Below the pieces are notes generated by a model. It saw nothing but the letters and a program-made list of their open reading frames with translations. It did not search any database and was not told the DNA's origin. A program made the translations under genes and the position numbers. Shown in pieces: positions 43,928 to 54,847 of a DNA stretch of 64,000 bases; within the stretch, counting starts at the first letter, position 1; each line of letters begins with the position of its first letter. The stretch comes from Arcuatula senhousia (lineage: Eukaryota; Mollusca; Bivalvia; Mytilida; Mytilidae): the NCBI GenBank assembly GCA_963971305.1, contig CAXARO010000261.1, positions 31,160 to 95,159 of the forward strand. Reading direction: 5' to 3'.

Positions 43928-44867
43928 ATGGTTCCAGAAATCAACGCAATAAGCTTTTTGCTCACTTTTGCTTCAGGTAAATACTTGTCTTTTCTTTGAA
44001 TTATTATAGAAAAGGAACTTTATAAAGGGTTATGGGTATAAAATATTTGTAATATTAAGATGATATTTGACTTCAAAATGTATTTTCGATTATTAAGTTG
44101 GCATAAACTCTTTATATAGATTCGAGCATGACACATTGCTAAGTGACAACTAGTAAAAAATACTTAAATAAAAAAGAGTAGGTTGTAGTTGTTTCGTTTC
44201 AAAAATATGTCTAAGGAAATTTCAATGTTGTGGTATTTTGGTTGCTTTTATGCGTTTTCATTTTATTTATTTATTTTTAGTTTGTTTGTTTGTTTTTTTT
44301 TAATTGTATTTTTTGGGAATTATTTTAACGTGATTCGGACTCAAGTCTTTACAAAATTTCTCTCTGCAGGAAGTGTCATTCATGATGTGTATCTAACGAC
44401 TCCAGATAGCGGTTCAATTAACACATGGACAAACCCATCGGATATCTACCTATATTATAAAAGCCTGTCGGGATACGGTTTCGTTGAACCATCCGATAGA
44501 AGTTTTAGCTTCAAAGTCAAGGCTGCAGGCGATGCTCATATACTTTTATCCTCCGCCACTGACATCCAGACAGATGTATACATCGAGATCGCCATAGGTG
44601 GCGATGGTAATGCTAAGATACATGTCTGGTATAAGAGGGAATCGGACCCCGTTTCCGGCCCTGTAGCGTACACAAGCTCGAATATCTTGAGTGACGTGGA
44701 GTACCGGCAGTTCACTATTTTATGGCCGACTGATTACAAGCTTGTGATTACAGACGGGACTGGTACAGCTTTGGTTGATTGGACATCCGGGACTTCGTTT
44801 TCTGTTCGGGGTATCGGGATTCGATCAGGATGGGGCCATGATGCGGATTGGATACTTACAGTAAATG
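43928..44867 (+). CDS. Secreted FAMeT-domain (farnesoic acid O-methyltransferase-like) protein, 5' part
   Basis: Predicted exons are 43928-43976 and 44370-44867. Exon 1 is 49 nt, a short signal peptide MVPEINAISFLLTFAS, with donor CAG|GTAAAT in phase 1. Exon 2 is 498 nt, acceptor CTCTCTGCAG|, donor AATG|GTACGT, phase 1 at both ends. Exon 2 codes for one complete domain of the FAMeT type: FSFKVKAAGDAHILLSS, then EIAIGGDGNAKIHVW, then RGIGIRSGWGHDADWIL. Despite its name the domain is a beta-rich extracellular module in many invertebrate proteins, not a proven methyltransferase. The symmetric phase fits exon shuffling. Downstream exons are not certain; the PAN-like exon at 46583 is phase 0 and cannot be joined directly. 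The frame upstream of 44370 is intron. Confidence 0.7.
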
Positions 44868-45114
44868 GTACGTGTAAAATTACAATTAGAATTACAGTCA
44901 GGTCTAGCTGCGAGAACAGCAAAATTATTCAATTTGCTCCATTTGTTAGGAAAAAAAGAGTAAGAAAAATTTAGCAAACGACGCCATGAAATCTGTGATG
45001 GATTCTGAAAATGGCGCCTTTGAGCGCTTGATGTTTTGCCCCGAGTTTTGAATAATGACGTTGACAAATTTTACTTCATTGATATGCAACGTACAAAATA
45101 AATAAAAAGAGCAA

Positions 45115-45368
45115 ATAAATTTCGTAAGAAAGAAACAAATGTGTACAAAAAGGAGTAACCGGAAAGACAAAGACAAAATCGGTAGACAAAAAATCATTAT
45201 AACGAAACAAACCACACAACAACATTAAAAAAACACACACACACAAACATACAAATGTAACAAAAAAACCGCATTCACGAACGCAAACTCAAGTCGAACG
45301 GGAGTGAACTCAGGTGCTACGGAAGATTAAGCAGTTCTTGCTTGCTATAGCACGTCCGTCACGTAGCT
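45115..45368 (-). mobile_element. Retroelement tail
   Basis: AGAAAGAAACAAATGTGTAC, ACAAAATCGGTAGACAAAAA, CAAACTCAAGTCGAACGGGA, AAGATTAAGCAGTTCTTGCT and CTATAGCACGTCCGTCACGT give the full-length short tail in minus orientation, closest to the tail of the RT element at 23820. A short (AC)n run lies at about 45232-45246. Confidence 0.75.
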
Positions 45369-45620
45369 AGTAAATATTTGACACACTAATAATTTTGAAT
45401 TTTCGTCCATGTATTAAAACACAAAATATTTTTTAAAAAGTGATACTATTAATGTTCACGCCGCACCTGTAACTTTGAAAAGCATATCCGGACGAAAATA
45501 AATCTATTACAGCATTAGGCAAATTTTCGCGGGAACGTGCCGTAGATCTCTCCGCTCTCACGGGAACTTCGTGCTCGCTTCAAGCTGTGCTCGCTATTAC
45601 AAAACAATACCTCCTCCCAA
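45369..45620 (+). repeat. Dispersed repeat D, copy 1
   Basis: Reverse-complement match to 58245-58490 (TAGTAAATA, TCCATG, GTTCACGCCGCACC-like, GCATTAGGCA, TTCGCGGGAAC, ACTTCGTG, GCTCGCTATTA). A partial copy lies at 51360-51450 following repeat C. Confidence 0.7.
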
Positions 45621-45793
45621 AAAAAAAAACCAAACCAAACAATCAAAACACGCACACACACTCAACAACCAAACTGCATACAGAAACTCAAGTGCTCCGA
45701 AAGAGTAAATAGTTCTGCTCTAGCAGACCCATCATGCACCAAGGAAAGGCCCAAACTAAGTATAAAAGCACAATATCTGCATTAAACGAATCG

Positions 45794-46011
45794 TCTTCCA
45801 GAATTCCGACCAGTACCTCCCCGTGGTGGAAGACGGGCCCTGCTCCAGCGACAACAAAGGATACTCTGGAGCAGCTAACACTGGCGGTGGTGTGTCATGG
45901 GCTGGACGACCCATGGCGCATAGCGAGTCTATACCGATTGGTATAAGTCGACGCAGAGGGGCTTTCCCCTAGTCGCGACTATAAATACCCATCAGTCAGT
46001 TAAACGAATCG
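45794..46011 (+). ncRNA. GC-rich five-hairpin island flanked by a 12-bp direct repeat
   Basis: TTAAACGAATCG occurs at 45782-45793 and again at 46000-46011. Between them lie consecutive perfect stems: GTCTTCCA/TGGAAGAC (45793-45800/45827-45834), TGCTCCAG/CTGGAGCA (45841-45848/45866-45873), CATGGG/CCCATG (45896-45901/45910-45915), TATACC/GGTATA (45930-45935/45940-45945) and AGTCG/CGACT (45946-45950/45976-45980) enclosing GGGG-CTTT-CCCC. GC content is far above the surroundings. It looks like a retroposed structured RNA or a SINE without poly(A). I cannot name the RNA. Confidence 0.6.
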
Positions 46012-46582
46012 GTTAGAAAACGGAAATAAGATTAACATCTCATATTAGGCAGATCCAGAAAGGGTGGAGGGGTAATAAACAATGTGAGATGTTTTGTTCT
46101 GTTTCCATCGGGTTTATTTTTTATTCTTCTGTATGCAACCACCCCCTGAAAGTTAAATGTTAAACATTACTTTGGTAAGGTTTCATGTAATAAATATATT
46201 TTGGAATAAGAACACTTTGTGTAGACTTTTTCACTCTTTTTCATTCACAAGGTCGGGGAGCATAATTTTCTCAATATTTTCGTTAAGATTTAAAGAAAGA
46301 AGTCCGAAATAATTGCATTACCCGTAATCATGCAGGTTAATAATAGAGATTTACCTTATTTTACCCCAAACTCTCTAAACTCTATCAAATAAAAACACAT
46401 TAATCCAACTTTTATTTACGTTAACTGATTTATTAGTTTCATCTGTTGCTTTTCATTTAGTAGGAAACATATCGTTAAAGACTTAAAACAAACCTATGTT
46501 TTTGTGTTGGTTTTTGATGTTTCAATTGGAACATCAGACAGCATTTTCCATTTTTTTTTCAAAAAAAAAAGTGATATTTCAG

Positions 46583-46909
46583 GTTGGTTATCCGCCCAGT
46601 GTTTTTAAATCGTCATATAAATTAAGCTTATATTCAAATACCATTGTAGTTCAATATATGGGTCATTATAGCGGAAGAATTTCAACATATGGTAATATGA
46701 CGGCCATACAACCAACGATGGCGGACATCAACCACGTGTTTAGATGTGGTATAATGTGTAGCCAGAACGATAACTGCCTTGGTTTTAACTACGACTGCTT
46801 GAACAAAGAATGTCAGCTGATTGCAGGCAACCAATCGGTTGTAACGACACAAAATGACGCGTGGTTATTTTGGACAAAGTGTTTACGAGGAAAAGACCTG
46901 TGTCTGTAA
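46583..46909 (+). CDS. PAN/apple-like domain exon
   Basis: An exon begins after the acceptor TGATATTTCAG| at 46582 in phase 0 and ends at a TAA (46907-46909), giving 108 codons. The sequence CGIMCSQNDNCLGFNYDCLN followed by KECQLIAG and a Trp-containing end (DAWLFWTKC) is the pattern of a PAN/apple domain, an extracellular Cys-paired module for protein or sugar binding. The frame is open upstream to 46496 with a hydrophobic MFLCWFLMF, so a single-exon start cannot be excluded. It may be the last exon of the FAMeT gene at 43928 through an unseen intermediate exon. Both are on plus, 1.7 kb apart, but phases 1 and 0 do not fit directly. Confidence 0.55.
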   Translation, partial: VGYPPSVFKSSYKLSLYSNTIVVQYMGHYSGRISTYGNMTAIQPTMADINHVFRCGIMCSQNDNCLGFNYDCLNKECQLIAGNQSVVTTQNDAWLFWTKCLRGKDLCL

Positions 46910-47654
46910 TTTGAACAGTACCAATTGACAGTTTTTCTTAATAACTGTCAATGAAATTCTACCTTACTTTTCTCTATTCGATCTGGCGCCGACGTTACAA
47001 AACTTAAAAAAAACTAGATTCTGAGAATATTCTCAACTCCCATTGTAAATACATATCAATATTACTATCAAGTTTCATTTATTCTTCCATCAGGCGGACT
47101 CAAAACAACAAATCGACAAATCGTGAACCTTTATTGAAATATACATCATGGTATGAACAAACTAACCAAAAAAAAACAGTATAAAATTTTACCCCCAAAT
47201 AAACTTGATGGGAAAATGATTTTTGTCATTTTCTTGTTTCACTAATTCAAACTCTCTAGTACTTTTACAAATGTGAAATAATTTTAGTCATTTATATACC
47301 ACCATCATGACCATGCTTTTTGATTGAATCTAGACCCATACTACATTTTTTGCAAAATTCGAACTTTTCTTTTTCAACCATTCGGAATATTTACTTTTGT
47401 TATAAAGAGAAAATAAAACAAGACACATGAAATTGTTTATTTTTTGCCGTTGATGTGTTTTGTAATTATTATTATAAATCTTTACAGTGACTATGTTTGT
47501 TGTATTGAAAGTAGCAAAACATTACCAAAGGGACTTCGAATGAAAACAAGAACAAACAGAACTAATCCTTAAAACACTTAAAACAAATCATGGCGGGAAT
47601 TCAAACCAATATTTGATCCGAATGGGAAAGTATTTCATGTGTGTTATAAACACA
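46910..47654. other. Intergenic, nothing recognised
   Basis: AT-rich sequence after the PAN-like exon; no canonical AATAAA is seen close to the stop. No other feature is supported. Confidence 0.35.
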
Positions 47655-48440
47655 CACCGTCACATTGCCATCAATAACATCGTCCAGATAATAATTTTAA
47701 GGTGGTGTCCATTAACATTTATCCCATGTACGTTGAATCTCATCGTAAAAACTTAAAAAGGTTAAATAAGACACCGGAATATGTCATTTCATAAAGTGAT
47801 GAGTATGATATTTAGACTATACTGGGAAAACCTTAAGACTGGACGAACCCACACCTGATCAATCATGGTGATCAAGGTTATGTCAACAAATAGTGAATTG
47901 TCCATAAGATAAAAATATCTCATCCCAATAGTCGATACCACCATAAAACACTGCCAAAGAAAAGACTTTGGACATGATTTATTTGAATATGTTAAGCTGT
48001 GTTGTGTTTCGTATTGCCGGACCCTAAGATTGCAATGGAAGAGGGAAGTTTGGCGTCATCAAACCTGAGTCAACCCACTTTTTCTTTTGAAATGCCTGTA
48101 CAAAGTAAGGACCATTGCGATCTTCAATTTTTCTGGTATGTATTTGCCTTGTTTCAATTATTCAGGAAAACAACAAAAGTAATAGTGATAATGTAACAAT
48201 TAGAATATAATGAGATCCTTATAATCTTACTACAGATATTATATCTCCAGGCTATTCATGTACTCAACGGACCTTGTTTTATCAATTTCCCATGTTTTCG
48301 CAAAACTTTAAGTTTAATTCAGATAAGCCTACTGCAGATCAAATTATTTCAGGATAAACTTCTACAGATAAAATTATTTCAGGCTGCATACTAATTGAGT
48401 AATCAAAGTCTCAACAAGACCTAGTTTTTAGTTTTGGAGC
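47655..48440 (+). repeat. Dispersed repeat R, copy 2
   Basis: Uninterrupted copy of the repeat at 38095, extended by a 3' part (CTACAGATAAAATTATTTCA, TCTCAACAAGACCTAGTTTT) shared with the third copy at 54640-54860. Confidence 0.8.
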
Positions 48441-48784
48441 TATTCAGCTCAATTTCTTAAAATCAATAAAAGATATTTAACAAATTTAAATTGTAAAGTT
48501 TAAAGCACACTAACATCTACAAATTATGATAAAAGAGTCAAAATTGTAGAACAATTCAATTAGGGATTTAACCCCCATAGAATGTCAAAAGAGGAAAAGA
48601 CTAAAGCTTTCAGTTGCCGAAATATTACTTGACACTTTACTGCATTAATTCTATATTCTCTAAGACCCTTTCTTTATGATTCTTCCAATGCCAAAAAGTT
48701 TTTGCGTATGACAGTTTATAATTTAGGATGAGATTCAGGCTCCTGGCAGCCTTTTGTTGCTATTTCTTTTGATTTCAATATGAA

Positions 48785-48860
48785 TCATGAATGAAGACGA
48801 TGATGATGGTACGATGACGACGATGATGATGATAATGATGAATGAAGATCGATGATTTTA
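48785..48860 (+). repeat. GAT/GAC-rich microsatellite
   Basis: Imperfect (GATGAT/GACGAT)n run next to the 3' end of the pseudogene. Confidence 0.8.
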
Positions 48861-48884
48861 ACGTTTACAAACTACTCAATATCG

Positions 48885-50385
48885 TCTTCATCGGTAAAAT
48901 CGCTAACAGCATCTTCAAAAGCTTCTGCGTCACTACACTGCAACTTATCAACAGCATCTTCAAATACAGATGGGTCCAAACCTAACCTGTACAAAAGTGA
49001 ACCGGGAGCAAACATCAAGTTTACTTTTCTGGTTTGGTTTGGTATGCTTTGGTATGACCAAACAAAATAGCAAACAACAGTTTACTCAAAACAAACCATG
49101 GTTTGCTTTTTCTAGTTCGGTTTGGTTTGAAAAGCAAACCAAACCAAACTACGCGGCTGGTTTGGTTTGCTCTGAACAAACCATACTTTGACTCTGGTTT
49201 GGTTTGCTCTGACCAAACCAAACTAGGGTGCTGGTTTGTTTTGCTTTGACCAAACCAAACTAGGGCGCTGGTTTGGTTTACTCTTACCAAACCAATCTAA
49301 AATGATAGTTAATATCTAAATCATAATAAAACATTTTACGAGAACAAATATTATAAAATGATGTCGGGCGTCGTATTACTTTGATTTATTGAATCATCTG
49401 CGCATGCTCATGGTTTGCTCTTAGCAAACAAAACCAAACCAGGTCGCTGGTTTGGTTTGCTCTAAAAATAGAAATCTTTGGTTCTGGTTAGGTTTACTAA
49501 TAAAATACCAATCTAATACGATGTTAAATGTTTATATCAGAATTTGTAATTCGATTGAGACATTTTAAATAGTGAATAATATTTGTTCATGAAATGTAAT
49601 AATTGTGAAATAGTTCGGACATTCTTTCGCATCGATTATATAAATCATCTGCGCATGCTTGCAGTTTGCTCAGAGCAAACCAAACCAAACTAAGGCGCTG
49701 GTTTGGTTTGCTTTTTAAAGTTTGGTTCGCTCTGACCAAACCAAACCAAACCAAACCAGCCGTCTGGTTTACTTTTCGAGTAAACATTAAAGTAAACTTT
49801 GGTTTGCTAAAAGTAAACCAAACAAAGTGAAAAGTGAACTTAGACCAAACTTCTGGTTTGCTTTTTAAGTTTGGTTTGCATACAGGTTAGATTTGGACCC
49901 ATCTGTACGCTTTCTATTCTAAAAAGCTCATATTCTGTTGGCTTACACCTTGTGCCATATACCCGTCCATGAAAGTCAGTAGTCATAAGATCTGCCCTAG
50001 AGTCCTTAGATGACAACACATACGTTTCATCACCAATAGGAACAATTTGCCATAAACTATAGTTATCTTTCTCTCCCGTACACCCTCGTACCCACCATTT
50101 GGCATACCCCATAGATGCATGGTAATCAGGCCACTTTTCCGATACAATTTCATAATACATCTTTCCATCTTTTTCATGCATTTGAAACCGAACATAGGAC
50201 TAATAGTCTTCAGTATTACACCAACGAATCCATGTGCCACCAATGTTCGAAAAATAAAGCGGGCTGTCAGTGAACTTTATAGATTTGATAATAAATCTTC
50301 CCTCGTCAAAGTGTTTTGTTTTGTGAGCTAAAGCCTCGCCTTGAAAAAAACCCAGTCAAGCATTGGCCACTCGTTTGGTTTACAC
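48885..50385 (-). pseudogene. Broken partial copy of the 461-aa gene at 55563
   Basis: Matches about the last 460 bp of the 461-aa gene on the same strand, with highest identity over 49920-50345. Three lesions are visible. A CAG-to-TAG change creates a stop near 50200, where the intact gene has Tyr-Gln. A roughly 13-bp deletion shifts the frame near 50350. A 939-bp TA-flanked element (48967-49905) splits the acidic C-terminal tail. Beyond the element the tail continues in frame with its own acidic repeats before a stop. The 5' two thirds of the gene are absent. Confidence 0.85.
48967..49905. mobile_element. 939-bp TA-flanked TIR element full of GGTTTGGTTTGC palindromes
   Basis: Ends are CAGATGGGTCCAAACCTAAC and, on the right, the reverse complement of CAGATGGGTCCAAATCTAAC. 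TA lies directly outside at 48965-48966 and 49906-49907. The interior consists largely of irregularly spaced GGTTTGGTTTGCTCTGACCA / CCAAACCAAAC palindromic units. No transposase is seen. The TA duplication suggests a Tc1/mariner-type mover. Open frames inside come from the repeats. Confidence 0.85.
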
Positions 50386-50539
50386 ATAATATATAATAAT
50401 CTCAATATCGTATATAAGTAAAAGTATAACGCTTACACTTTCGGAAAACATGAGTTCACTCTCTTTTTGGTTTAAATTCTTTCTGTCATTTGCTAAAAGT
50501 GTTTTAAATATATATTAATTTTTTTCGAACCTGTTTACA

Positions 50540-50890
50540 TTCGAATGGTCCCGTTGGTTTTGTTGCTACTTTCAATGCAACAAACAAACAAAGTCACTGA
50601 ATATTTAAAATAATTATTACAAAACACATCAACGACAAATAATTAAAAAGTCATTTGTATTATTTTTTTCTGGTGCTCAAAGTAATACAAAAGATTGAAA
50701 TAACAAAAGATTTTAATAACAAAAGTTAGTATTCTGAATAATAACAGATAAAATGTTTAATAAAAACAAAAAACATATTATGGGTCTAAATTCAAACAGC
50801 ATAGTGGTATACAAATGACCAAAAAAAAAATTGCACCGTTTATTTCACTTAATATGTGAAAGTACCAGAGAACTCGAATAAGTGAAACAA
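50540..50890 (+). repeat. Dispersed repeat C, copy 2
   Basis: Matches 51030-51370 and 19990-20420 (AAAATAATTATTACAAAACA, TAATAACAGATAAAATGTT, AACAGCATAGTGGTATACAA). Confidence 0.75.
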
Positions 50891-51029
50891 GAAATTGTCA
50901 TGATATGGAAAACATGCTGCTCAACTTTTGTAGTATGGGGGTAAAAAGAGTCGGGTAGAATTCTAAAGACAGTTTTTTAAAAAAACTGTCCATTGGCTGT
51001 AAGTGCTTTTCAAGATTAGTTCTGTGTGT

Positions 51030-51450
51030 ACCCGTTTTCATTCGAATGATCCCGTTGGTTTTGTTGCTCCTTTCATTACAACAAATAAACAAAGTCACTG
51101 AAACGATTTAAAATAATTATTACAAAACATATCAATGACAAATAATAAAAAGAATCATTTGTCTTATTTTTTCTTGCCTTCAAATTAATAGAAAATATTT
51201 TTATAACAAAGGTAAGCAATCTGAATAATAACAGATAAAATGTTGAAAAAAAGAACAAAAAAAACAAACATATTATTGGTCTAAAATCAAACAGCATGGT
51301 GGAATACAAATAACAAGAATTGCAACGTTTATTTCACCTATGTGAAATTACAAGAGAACTAGTAAATATTTGACCCACTAATTATTTAAAATTTTCTTCC
51401 ATGTTTTATAACACAAAATATATCTTTAGAAGCAATATTATCAATATTCA
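51030..51450 (+). repeat. Dispersed repeat C, copy 3, followed by a piece of repeat D
   Basis: C copy to about 51360, then ACTAGTAAATATTTGACCCA and TTTTATAACACAAAATATAT, which match repeat D at 45369. The same C-then-D order is not seen elsewhere in the window. Confidence 0.7.
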
Positions 51451-52564
51451 CAATAGAGTCTTACAATATAGTAACGCAAGTCTAGCGTCAGTCTAACGAC
51501 CACGTAACCTATTTAACGTGTTAAAAACGTTTACATAGCACACATATTGTCATTGTAACGAACAAAGAGCGCATCAACCCCCTAATTTTAAATGTAAAAT
51601 TGATTAATAAAGGGGAAAGTTAATTTCAAAACCTTAAATTACTAATTCAAACCTGAACAAAATCCAATTGCGAAAGCCAAAACAAAATGTTGAATAAAGC
51701 AATAACTTAGATGGCATGGAAGGGAAAGTAATTCATAAATTATAATTTAGTCGTCATGTTTGCAGTGGATAATTTTGGGTAAAAAATACTACGACACTCT
51801 GACATCAATACTCATTTGAAATAATGTGTATTTTAGTATGTATTAAGCACACTAGTTCTTCTCTATTGAGGACATTTGCCATGCTGTCGGTAATCTTCTA
51901 TAATAAGTCAAGTGCAGTAAAAAGGATAATAGGCAAATTCTACAAACCGGCATTTCTCACATGTATATACTCACTTAAGATTTTGAGAATTAGTTAAGAA
52001 GCGCATTCATTCCTATCTTTATATTATGGACATATCAAAATATAAAATTTATAATATTATTTTTTCTTTAAGACTGAGTGCAAAAATCATCACTATTTGG
52101 TAAAAATGGTTTAAGAATAATTATACACATTCATATTACCAGAACGCAGAAAAATGATATTTTATAAAGAAACTGACATATATATCTATATTTATTCATG
52201 TATCCATCAATACATTTAAGTCAGACAATACATCTATTTGTGCTATTATCAAATAATACTAACATTAAAAGAATAGATCCCTTGCTCTCCTCGCCAAGAG
52301 CAAAAGTTATAAGTTAAACGAACGCTATGAATGCGTGCTGCAGTCGTCACACATGCGTTATGCAGTCATCAAGTACGCTGGACAAACGCTTTTGATAAGT
52401 TTTGAATAAGTGTGTCGTGCGTTGCAGGTAGTTAGTCTGACGTTTTGGGTTCGTTCACCCAGATGTTTTTGAAATGTTTACCAGCGACTGCCAACGTATT
52501 CTAACGTTTTAGAAAAAATAATTTTAAACGTTCGGCACACGCTAGGAAAACGTTATAGTGTGAC
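51451..52564. other. AT-rich intergenic region
   Basis: No gene or bounded repeat is supported. Confidence 0.4.
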
Positions 52565-52758
52565 AGGGCTATTATCATCAGAAAACACTACGTAAGAAAA
52601 AGACTTTAGACATGATTTGTTTGATGTTAAAGGCAACCAGGCAATAGCTTATTCAAATAGCCCCCCTTTTTAAGTTAAATGCTCGGTTTCTTATTCGAAC
52701 AGGTGGTATTACTAGCGCCCGATTTTTTTTTAATTATTCAGGAAAGTAATAAAACAAA

Positions 52759-54630
52759 AGGCTCCCAGGATCCTCAATCGCTCATCTGGTCGTTACGGTC
52801 ATAAGGGTAATATTTGACAATTTATATCAAATAAAGACTTTTGTAAAGCTAAAAGAACTTAAGGTTTGAGCAAGCAACAGCTTTTCTCTTTTTGCAAAAG
52901 TTTTCATTTTTTTGGGCAAAAAACAGGAAAAACGCTAATATTGACCTTTAAAGGGCCATGACTCCTTTAAGGGGTATGTAAGAACTTCAACCCGATGGAC
53001 ACTTGTGTAGATTAAAGCGCCGAATATTTAAGCAAGCAACAGCTTTTCTTTATCTGTGATAGTTTTCATGCTATAAGGCAAAAACAGGAAAAAAGTGATA
53101 TTTTTTGCTCTAAAGGACCATTACCACAATAAGGGACCATCTGACAACTTCGACCCAATGGAGACTTTTGTAGACCTTTATGAGCTGAAGGTTCAAGCAA
53201 GCAACAGCTTTTTTCTCCATGCAATAGTTTACATACTATATTACAAAAATAGGGCATGTAATGGGACATTAAATGATACCCCGCCACGTTATAATATCAA
53301 AAGTTCATAAAATTTGATTTCAAAGTTGCCCATCTCGAAAATTGTTTTTCGGATCATGCTGGAAATTGAACTTGACCTGTATTATATTGTACTCAATAGC
53401 TGTACAAAATATCAATTGAATCCCATGACGTGTTTTCAAGTTATTGGTCGGAAACTCAAAATTTCATAACAAATTGATTTTTCAAAGTGGCCTATCTCGA
53501 AAACTGTTTTTTTGGATCATGCTAGAATCGAACTTGACCTGTATTTTATTGTACTTAACAGCTGTGCAAAATATCATTGAAATCCTTTGACATGTTTTCA
53601 AGTTATTGGTCGGAAACTCAAAATTTCATGAAATTTGATTTTTCAAAGTGGCCTATCTCAAAAACTATTTTTTGGATCATGCTGGAAATACAACTTGACC
53701 TGTATTTTATTGTACTAAACAGCTGTGCAAAATATCATTCAAATCCTTTAACGCGTTTTCAAGTTATTGGTCGGAAACTCAAAATTTCATGAATTTTGAT
53801 TTTTCAAAGTGGCCTATCTCAAAAACTACTTTTTGGATCATGCTGGAAATCGAACATGACCTGTATTTTATTGTACTTAACAGCTGTGCAAAATATCATT
53901 CAAATCCTTTGACGCGTTTTCAAGTTATTGGTCGGAAACCTTCGGGGGACGGACAGACGGACGGACAGACGGACGGACGGACAGACACCGAAAAAAAATG
54001 AGGGTATAACATTATACCCTGCCACTTCGTGTGGCGGGGTATAAAAACAGGAAAAAAATTCTATTTTTGTCCTGTAAAGGGTAACAACACCTATAAGGGG
54101 TCATGTGACAACTTCGACCCGGTAGACACTTCTGTAGAGCTAAACGATCTGAAGTTATAAGCAAGCAACAGCTTTACTCTATCTGTAAATTCATTCTATA
54201 GGACAAAAAAAAAAGGAAAAATGCTATGTTTTGCCTTTAAAGGGTCATATCGCCTATAACAGGTCATTTGACAACTTGGAGTCAATAGAGTAGAGTTTAA
54301 CGAGATGAATAATTTTCTTTCTATACGGCAAAAATGCTTGTTTTTAGCCTTTTAAGGACCAAAATGCCTAACAGGGTTATCTGATATCTTCAACATAATT
54401 TTTGTAGAGCTTTTTATTGTGATAAGCCCGAGGTCCTTCAGATCTTTTTCTATCTGTTATAGATCTTGAGTTATAAGTCATTCTAAGTGATTTTACCCCA
54501 TGTTTAATTTTTTAGTAAAAGCAGCCATGTTTTTCATCGAATCATTTCAAAATGAGAATCGTTTGTTGCCAATATGTCATTTTCCTTCCTGCAAAAATTA
54601 GTTAAATTCGCCTTTGGCCAGGCGAACTAA
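52759..54630 (+). mobile_element. Old pearl-like element of the 40592 family, itself interrupted
   Basis: Starts AGGCTCCCAGGATCCTCAAT and CGCTCATCTGGTC, contains diverged copies of the 156-bp unit (TAAGCAAGCAACAGCTTTTC, CATCTGACAACTTCGACCCA) and ends with a decayed hairpin TTCGCCT...AGGCGAA. A second pearl-like element is inserted at 53276-54042. Confidence 0.8.
53276..54042 (+). mobile_element. Pearl-like element, second family, with 161-bp repeats
   Basis: Starts ATACCCCGCCAC and ends with the exact reverse complement GTGGCGGGGTAT. The 3' end is a hairpin ATACCCTGCCAC-TTCGT-GTGGCGGGGTAT (11 of 12 pairs). Tandem units are marked by TTATTGGTCGGAAAC at 53441, 53603, 53764 and 53925 (periods 162, 161, 161). 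A (GGACGGAC)n tract at about 53946-53986 precedes the hairpin. It is nested inside the older pearl-like element. Confidence 0.9.
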
Positions 54631-54847
54631 TAAATCAAGAACGAATAAAATAAGATCCAGATAATTTTACTACAGATAAAATATTTCAAGGCTATTCGTG
54701 TACTTCAAGTTTGAACATGACCTTGATTTATCAATTTAGTTTGTTTTTGCAAAATTTTACGTTCTATTCCGATAAACCTTCCACAGGTCAAATCATTTCA
54801 GGCTAAATAGTAATCCTATAATCCAAGTCTGAACAAGACTTCGTTTT

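Noticed and set aside
44189..44369. N-terminal 60 codons of the open frame upstream of the FAMeT exon
   Set aside because: Very T-rich and ended by a clear splice acceptor at 44369; better explained as intron, with a signal exon at 43928-43976.
45734..45946. 70-codon frame over the hairpin island
   Set aside because: Coincides with consecutive perfect inverted repeats, which explain the sequence better as structured RNA or DNA; no domain.
49021..49787. Frames rich in Trp-Phe-Gly and Asn-Gln-Thr motifs
   Set aside because: Produced by the GGTTTGGTTTGC palindromic array of a MITE.
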